Shown here: one piece after another, positions 58,693 to 64,000 of the stretch
How the letters are laid out: each line of letters begins with the position of its first letter
Position numbering within the stretch: position 1 is the first letter of the stretch
DNA from: Lithospermum erythrorhizon
Lineage: Eukaryota; Streptophyta; Magnoliopsida; Boraginales; Boraginaceae
Reading direction: 5' to 3'
Length of the DNA: 64,000 nucleotides
Assembly (NCBI GenBank): GCA_019722365.1
Contig: JADFUC010002021.1
Coordinates: 62,001-126,000 of the forward strand
Program-made: the position numbers and the translations under genes
Notes under the pieces: model-generated
The model's input: only the letters and a program-made list of their open reading frames with translations
Told to the model about the DNA's origin: nothing
The model's database searches: none

Positions 58693-58940
58693 CTCCTCAA
58701 TCTAGATTGTCCAGATTTTGAGCTTTTTGTTATACGCATTGAACTTTGACTTTAGATATTCTTATTTGTATTTATATATTATTTGATGAAAACTATATCA
58801 ATGAAAAATATATTACAAACTCTTTCCATTGATATAACATTTATAAAACAATATAAAAGCAGCGAAATAAATATATATTTGTTAAGTCAAGTTTGAAACC
58901 CCAACTATAAAAAAGTGGACAATCTTTGTGGGACTCAGAG
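58693..58940. mobile_element. MITE inserted in the LINE reverse transcriptase
   Basis: A 248-bp element flanked by TA, starting CTCCTCAATCTAGATTGTCC and ending GACAATCTTTGTGGGACTC then AGAG. The reverse-transcriptase reading resumes right after it (INEFRP...FNVIY before; LKPFLTRLVSPYQNSF after). Same family as 32296-32549. Confidence 0.8.
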
Positions 58941-61030
58941 TAAAAAGCTAACTTCAAAATTACAGTAAATATACTTAAACCTTTTTTAACTAGACTTGTT
59001 TCCCCTTACCAAAATAGTTTTATTTATGAACATTCTATTCAAGATAATATAATTCTAACCTAAGAAACCACTAATAGTATGAGGACTTTTAAAGATAAAA
59101 ACCATGGTCTTGCTGCAATCAAAGTTTATATGAATAAGGCTCTTGATAAAATTTATTTGCCTTTTTTAATTGCCACTTTAATAAAATTTAACTTTCCTTC
59201 AAAATGAATTTCAATTATAATACAATTTGTTACTACTGTTCAATATTTAGTTATTATCAATGGTCATATTACAAAACCTTTTAATCTTACATGTGGTTTA
59301 AGACAAGGATATCCTATATCCGCAATCCGTTTTTCTTTATGTACCGAAACTTCTTTTTTCCTTATGTACCGAGAGTCTTTCAGCCTCCCTTCTTCAATCA
59401 CAATCTTTTAATAAACTTAAAGGAGTTAATAATTCAAGGAACTCGCCCAAATTAACTCATTTACTATTCGGTGATGATAGTTATTCTTCCTCCAACTTAA
59501 TAAACAATCAGTTACAACTTTTAAACAAATTATTGATAATTACTGCAATGACTCTAGACAACAAAATAATTTTGATAAATCTCATATTATTTTTAGTCCT
59601 GCCACTTCTTTGGCTCAAAAACATCAAACTCTCATCTCTTTAAACTTTCCTGAATGAATTGTTTTGGTAAATACCTTACAATTTCTTTAGATATTATAAT
59701 ATATAAATCACAAATTTACCAAGAATTTATTAATAAAATCAATCTTAAAATTCAATCCTGAAGTTCAAAATTCTTAAACCAAGCTAGGAGCATAACCCTT
59801 ATTAAATTTGTTCCTATTGAAATATTAGTATATCCAATGTCAATCTACAAATTTCATATGCATATTTATTCAAAAAATTGAGACTCTTCTCTCCAACTTT
59901 CTCTGACACTCTTCTTCACAAATGAGAAATTAATTATCGATTGGTCATTTTACAATTACCCTCATTTAGCTGGCTAAGTTGAAATTACACTATTTTGGTG
60001 GTACTATTAGCTAAACAGGAAGTTGGAATATTCTCAACAAACGCCAGACACCAATTTATATCATTCTCAAATTCAAATATTTTAATAATTCATTTATACC
60101 CAACAAACAATTTCTTGAATCCATACCTCTTGGGTTTGGAAAGCATTCTGCTGCTGCCTGCATATGCCTGGAAGGTTACAAACAGTTTAATCATTCTATA
60201 ATATGGTCTCCAATTCAGGACGTAATATCAACATTTGGGAAGAAAAATGGTTACCAATTCATCCAAGTACTTTCCTTAAACAAATTGCTTTACAACATAC
60301 TACTCACACTATAATTTTTTACCTTACCTCTGATGGTCTTCATTGAAACATACATTTAATCCAATCTTTTTTTCCTCCTCAAATTATAACCATGATTATT
60401 AATTTACAACTCAATGGTCAACCTTTTTAATTTACTCTGGAAATCAAACACTAAAATCACCTCACCAACCACAAAATCTATTTACCAGAAGTCCATAACA
60501 TTACTTCAACAAAAACCAAAAGCATCAAGGCAGCCAAAAACTTCTATTTCTTACCAAAACATATATGGAAATATCTATGAAAACTCAACATTAAATAAAA
60601 TTAAACTCTTCCATTAGAAACTACTCTCTAACAAATTACCTACTCTGAATTCATATCACATAAAACTAAAAATTATAAATACAACGAGTCTTTTATGGGA
60701 ATGATCAAGAAATAATTCATCTCTTTGTTCATGCCTATTATTTATCCTTTATGGACCACTTTTCTTCATTCCCACTTTCACAAATCAAACACTATCATTA
60801 TTCACACTTTGCTTCTGCCTTCGGAAAAAATTATATGGATACTTAACATATCATAATACTATTATCTTATAAATACACTATGGACTACCTGTGGCTCTAC
60901 AAAAATCAAGTTATCTTTCAACAAGATACTTTTCATTGCTCCAAATTCGTTAAAATGAGAAATAATTTCATCCTCAAATAGAAACAAGCATATATTCAGA
61001 ATACATCACAAAATATAAACATCACACTAA

Positions 61031-61770
61031 TTACATTTTACAATTGATGCATATATTCCTATATAGACATCTATTTACTCTATTATTATGTATATAATTT
61101 ATAAATACTATACTTTGATAAATATATGCTAAAAAAATTGGTTCAAAATTTAAAAATTTAACTCATTAAAATCAAAATTAAAAAATAACATTAATTAAGG
61201 CAGTTGATAAAATATGTAATACTACGTAGTAATTAGTACTATTTCTTATGGTATTTATAATTGCAGTAAACATATATTTACAGTGATTGAGTTTAGCACT
61301 CAACATTTATTGCCAATAAATTATTGAGTACACCTAATCATATATTGAAAATTTAATGGTTGATCGGGGTAATAAGCCAAATTAAAATTAAAGATTAGAG
61401 TGTTAGGATTCTGATGTAATTTTTATCTGATTGTAGGTTTGATTACCGTAAGGCATGAACTAAATGGAACACATACCCCTAAAATCATTTTTTTTTTAAA
61501 ATATTAAATGAGGTTAATGAAGGGATTCAACTTCGGATCTCTTCATCCAAATAAATGGATGATGAACCAGAATCCTAAGTAGTGGGCTGAAATCCGACCT
61601 GTCCAGCTAAAAAACCACTACCAATGGGATTGATAGACTTGGATAGTCCAAAATTCAATACAGGTGACCTCTCATGTAGTGTAATCGCATAGCATCTTTC
61701 ATGTAGATGAGCCATACACATGTCAAATTTCCCATGCAATTAGGTGGCACAACTTTTATTCTTGTTACAA
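61031..61770. other. Spacer and upstream region of the LEA gene
   Basis: No gene is supported. The part nearest the LEA gene (from about 61690) is its likely promoter. Confidence 0.45.
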
Positions 61771-61780
61771 TCTCTATACA
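61733..61780 (+). promoter_or_regulatory. Putative LEA promoter elements
   Basis: CATGCA (61733-61738) matches the RY core used by seed-specific B3 factors. TATACA (61775-61780) is a possible TATA box, 77 bases before the start codon. Both are short and could be chance. Confidence 0.3.
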
Positions 61781-61856
61781 AATTCAAACCATTCATCAAG
61801 AACTGAAAAATAAGAACACTAAAAGAAAGAATTGCTAGAAGAAAGTAGTGGTGAAA

Positions 61857-63155
61857 ATGCAGGCTGTAAAAGAGAAAGTTTCTGACATAGCAGCCTCTGC
61901 CAAGGCTGGCATGGACAAATCCAAAGCAGTTGTTGAAGAGAAGGTTTCATTTTCTTCCATATTTTTTTACCATTTTGGGGCAAATAATTTAGTAATCTAT
62001 ATATTGAGAGATATGATTAATCGCTTATAAAAATGTAAAACTATATTGAATAGTTGACATGGATTACATGTACCAAGCAATTTTGTTCAAATCTCTAATA
62101 TGGATACTCGTTCGATTAAAAAAGTTGTTCAACTAAATAAAGATTGTAAAGAAGATGGTGCAACTTTAGCATTTTAACTTGTATGTGATTGATGTGTCAT
62201 GTATACATATATCAAATCTATGCATAGAATTATAACTACGCTAAAGCCGTTGCAAAATGGTGGGTACTTGGTAACAAATTTGGCATTCTTTATTGATATA
62301 GTTTTAATATTTTGTGATTGGTGACCAGATCTATGCATGGACACACATCGGATCTGCTCTATTAACTATTGTAGCCTTCATTGGTGTAGTTTTAGCATTT
62401 CTAATTGGTGTGTCATGTATGAACACACTATTTTTGCATGTATGAACACACTATCTATGCATGGAGACAGATGCTTTACTATAATGGAAACTTTAATTTG
62501 GTTGTTTTAGTATTGCTATGTTGGTGTGTCATGTATGATCCCACACCATTTATGCATAATACAATATGTAAGGGGACACATGACTGACCATATAATATAA
62601 TGTATATAATGTATACTTCATTGGTGGTGTCCGTGGCCGGGATCATTTTCACACATAGAAATGTGCACGCATTCTCCAGAATATAGTAGCAACCGTGCAC
62701 ATGCTTTTTTTTAAAAAAAAAAAACAAAAAGAAAAACTCGTCCATCGCCCCCTGTCCACATGCTTTTTTATGCTAAAAAATGCACAATCGGGTTTCTAAC
62801 ACGTGGATGTGTGGAAATATAAGCGTCCTTCATTGGCGTAGTTTTAGCATTTTGTGATTATTGTGTCATGCATGGCATGTCCACTTGATTGATCTATGAA
62901 TATCCTTAACTGGAATTGTAATTTCGATTTCAGAAAGAAAAAATGATGACTAGCGACCAAGCTAGGCAAGGGATGGCAATCCAGAAAAAAGAACACAAGA
63001 TTGATGAGGCGCGGAACAAGAACAAATTTTTAGACACGATCAAATATAAAATATGTACCACCACCTATACATTTCTAAAAGCTCATCCAGTTGTCAAAAT
63101 AACATATTTTATAGTCTTATTAACTCATATACAAACTTTTTTATTTTCCAAATAG
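61857..63155 (+). CDS. LEA_1-type late embryogenesis abundant protein, C-terminus abnormal
   Basis: Two exons, 61857-61943 and 62934-63155 (309 nt, 102 aa); GT at 61944, AG at 62932-62933. The N-terminus MQAVKEKVSDIAASAKAGMD, then KSKAVVEEK across the splice to KEKMMTSDQARQGMAIQKK and EHKIDEARNKNK, matches LEA group PF03760: lysine/glutamate-rich, helical, and with an intron at the usual place. These proteins protect cells during seed drying. In the family the rest is a long glycine, histidine and threonine-rich hydrophilic tail. Here it is replaced after about residue 72 by a hydrophobic stretch (FLDTIKYKICTTTYTFLKAH, then VVKITYFIVLLTHIQTFLF) that does not look like a LEA protein. The 3' part has probably been lost through rearrangement or insertion, leaving a truncated gene or pseudogene. 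Confidence 0.7.
62140..62880 (+). repeat. Degenerate tandem repeats in the LEA intron
   Basis: A unit of roughly 100-130 bp recurs about five times with decay. Shared motifs are CATTGGTGTAGTTTTAGCAT, TTGGTGTGTCATGTATGA, ACACACTATCTATGCATGGA. A short inner duplication (GCATGTATGAACACACTAT) lies near 62420-62460. Confidence 0.7.
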
Positions 63156-64000
63156 TATAAAATTTCAAAAAGCTATGAAAATTATTTGATGAATTACAAA
63201 AAAGTTACAAAATTAGGATAGTGAAGCGAGCCACCGCAGTTATAAGTTGAATCAAGATCCTAATAATGTTTTCTGGACATGTGTGGCTCAAGTAGAGTGC
63301 AGCCGATTCCACCTACCGATTTCTTTACGTTTGCAGCTTTGGAGCTTCGTTTATGCGTCCCAATTTAGAGATCCCTTTCTGCACTGCAGACTGAAGCTCA
63401 GGATATTCAGGGCACTTTGTCGTCTCTCAAATTTCACTGCTACACAGTATTTCAATGGGTTGATTTTTGGGCTGTTAGTACAGTTAGGCGAAACATCGGG
63501 CTTTCCACACTATCGTAAGCAGGAGTTGAGATGTGTATCGACAGGTATATGATTACTGCAGATTTTTTCTTTCTTGTCTTGATCCACGATCGCCCCTTGG
63601 TGAATAATCTCCCAAATTGGTTTAGTTGAAATTGTGGAATTTGAAGTGTTTGATTCATGTGTATTTCCGAATCTATAAATTAGTAGATCGGGGAAGATTA
63701 GTAGTTGGGGTGGTGGGAGATCGAGATCAGTCGAAATAAGCTGGACCGTTTACCGAGTAGAAAAGTTAGCGGTCGGGGACGGGTCTCTTCTTTTATCGAG
63801 ATCCGGTTTATGGGCGGACCGTTAACCCGATATAATACCCGATGTTCCCTCCCCCAATAACTTCAGACCGGATGGATGCCATGGATGACTTTTGGCTACA
63901 TAAATGGCCTAAAAGATTGGGTCCCTAATATTCTGACATCAATAATTTGTTGTTTCTATTGGAATACGAAAATTTTCTTTTTTATCTGTGCAAATGTGCA
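63156..64000. other. Unassigned GC-richer right edge
   Basis: About 0.8 kb, less AT-rich than the other spacers. A plus-strand frame at 63247-63552 is open but matches nothing I recognise. The stretch could be the first exon or leader of a gene continuing past the window, or a repeat. Confidence 0.3.

Larger units (their letters stand above)
56330..61030 (+). mobile_element. Decayed L1-type LINE with nested insertions
   Basis: On the plus strand, pieces of a plant L1 polyprotein appear in order, broken by stops and frameshifts. They are: an endonuclease start near 56690 (KGFWLSLNNNPNRL), endonuclease VLGDFNQILF near 57690, DLTWITNGDTNTKFY near 58330, reverse-transcriptase KSPGPDGIQAGFYQ near 58420, FIILIPKKHNPIRINEFRP near 58620, LVSPYQNSF near 59000, GLRQGYPIS near 59290, the catalytic-type FGDD near 59470, GRNINIWEEKWLP near 60220, and a zinc-knuckle-like KLLSNKLPT near 60620. 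No functional enzyme is encoded. Two later elements sit inside it. The outer borders are approximate. Confidence 0.85.

Noticed and set aside
57539..60617. Several 60-105 residue plus-strand frames as host genes
   Set aside because: They are fragments of one decayed LINE polyprotein.

Overview
This is plant nuclear DNA, from a eudicot and probably an asterid (Lamiales-like; an inference from protein flavour and repeat types, not a proof). Genes have many short exons with GT/AG introns. Spacers are very AT-rich and carry Stowaway-like MITEs with TA target duplications, Angio-type SINEs and a decayed L1-type LINE. Exon coordinates below were assembled by hand from splice signals, reading phase and family knowledge, not from transcripts.

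Layout: tRNA-Val(AAC) at 420-493 (-). A membrane-tethered NAC transcription factor (NTL6/NTL9-like, 7 exons, 580 aa) at 1664-6035 (-). An 18-exon RelA/SpoT homologue of 880 aa (HD hydrolase, (p)ppGpp synthetase, C-terminal TGS) at 8482-16279 (-). A repeat-rich spacer at 16.3-22.2 kb. A calcium-dependent protein kinase of the CPK7/8/32 type at 22311-27152 (-), whose last exon is frameshifted. A spacer at 27.2-33.9 kb. A 14-exon chloroplast TypA/BipA GTPase (SVR3-like, 684 aa) at 34235-43290 (-). A spacer at 43.4-48.0 kb with a tRNA-derived SINE and a probable solo LTR. A FAD2 oleate-desaturase locus at 48103-49292 (-), with the typical intron in its 5' UTR (49304-53922) but a reading frame broken several times. 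A nested LINE at about 56.3-61.0 kb (+). A LEA_1-type gene with a lost or replaced C-terminus at 61857-63155 (+). An unexplained GC-richer stretch reaches the right edge.

Functional links: the RSH (predicted plastid (p)ppGpp metabolism) and TypA (a translational GTPase of a family reported to bind ppGpp in bacteria) lie 18 kb apart, with a calcium-sensing kinase between them. This is suggestive, but most likely ordinary chromosomal neighbourhood. No operon-like or clearly novel system was found. The observations most worth checking are the frame-broken CDPK and FAD2 genes (real decay or assembly error), a threefold tandem duplication copying a CDPK splice acceptor plus 25 coding bases, the truncated LEA gene, and an orphan coding-like stretch near 19 kb.
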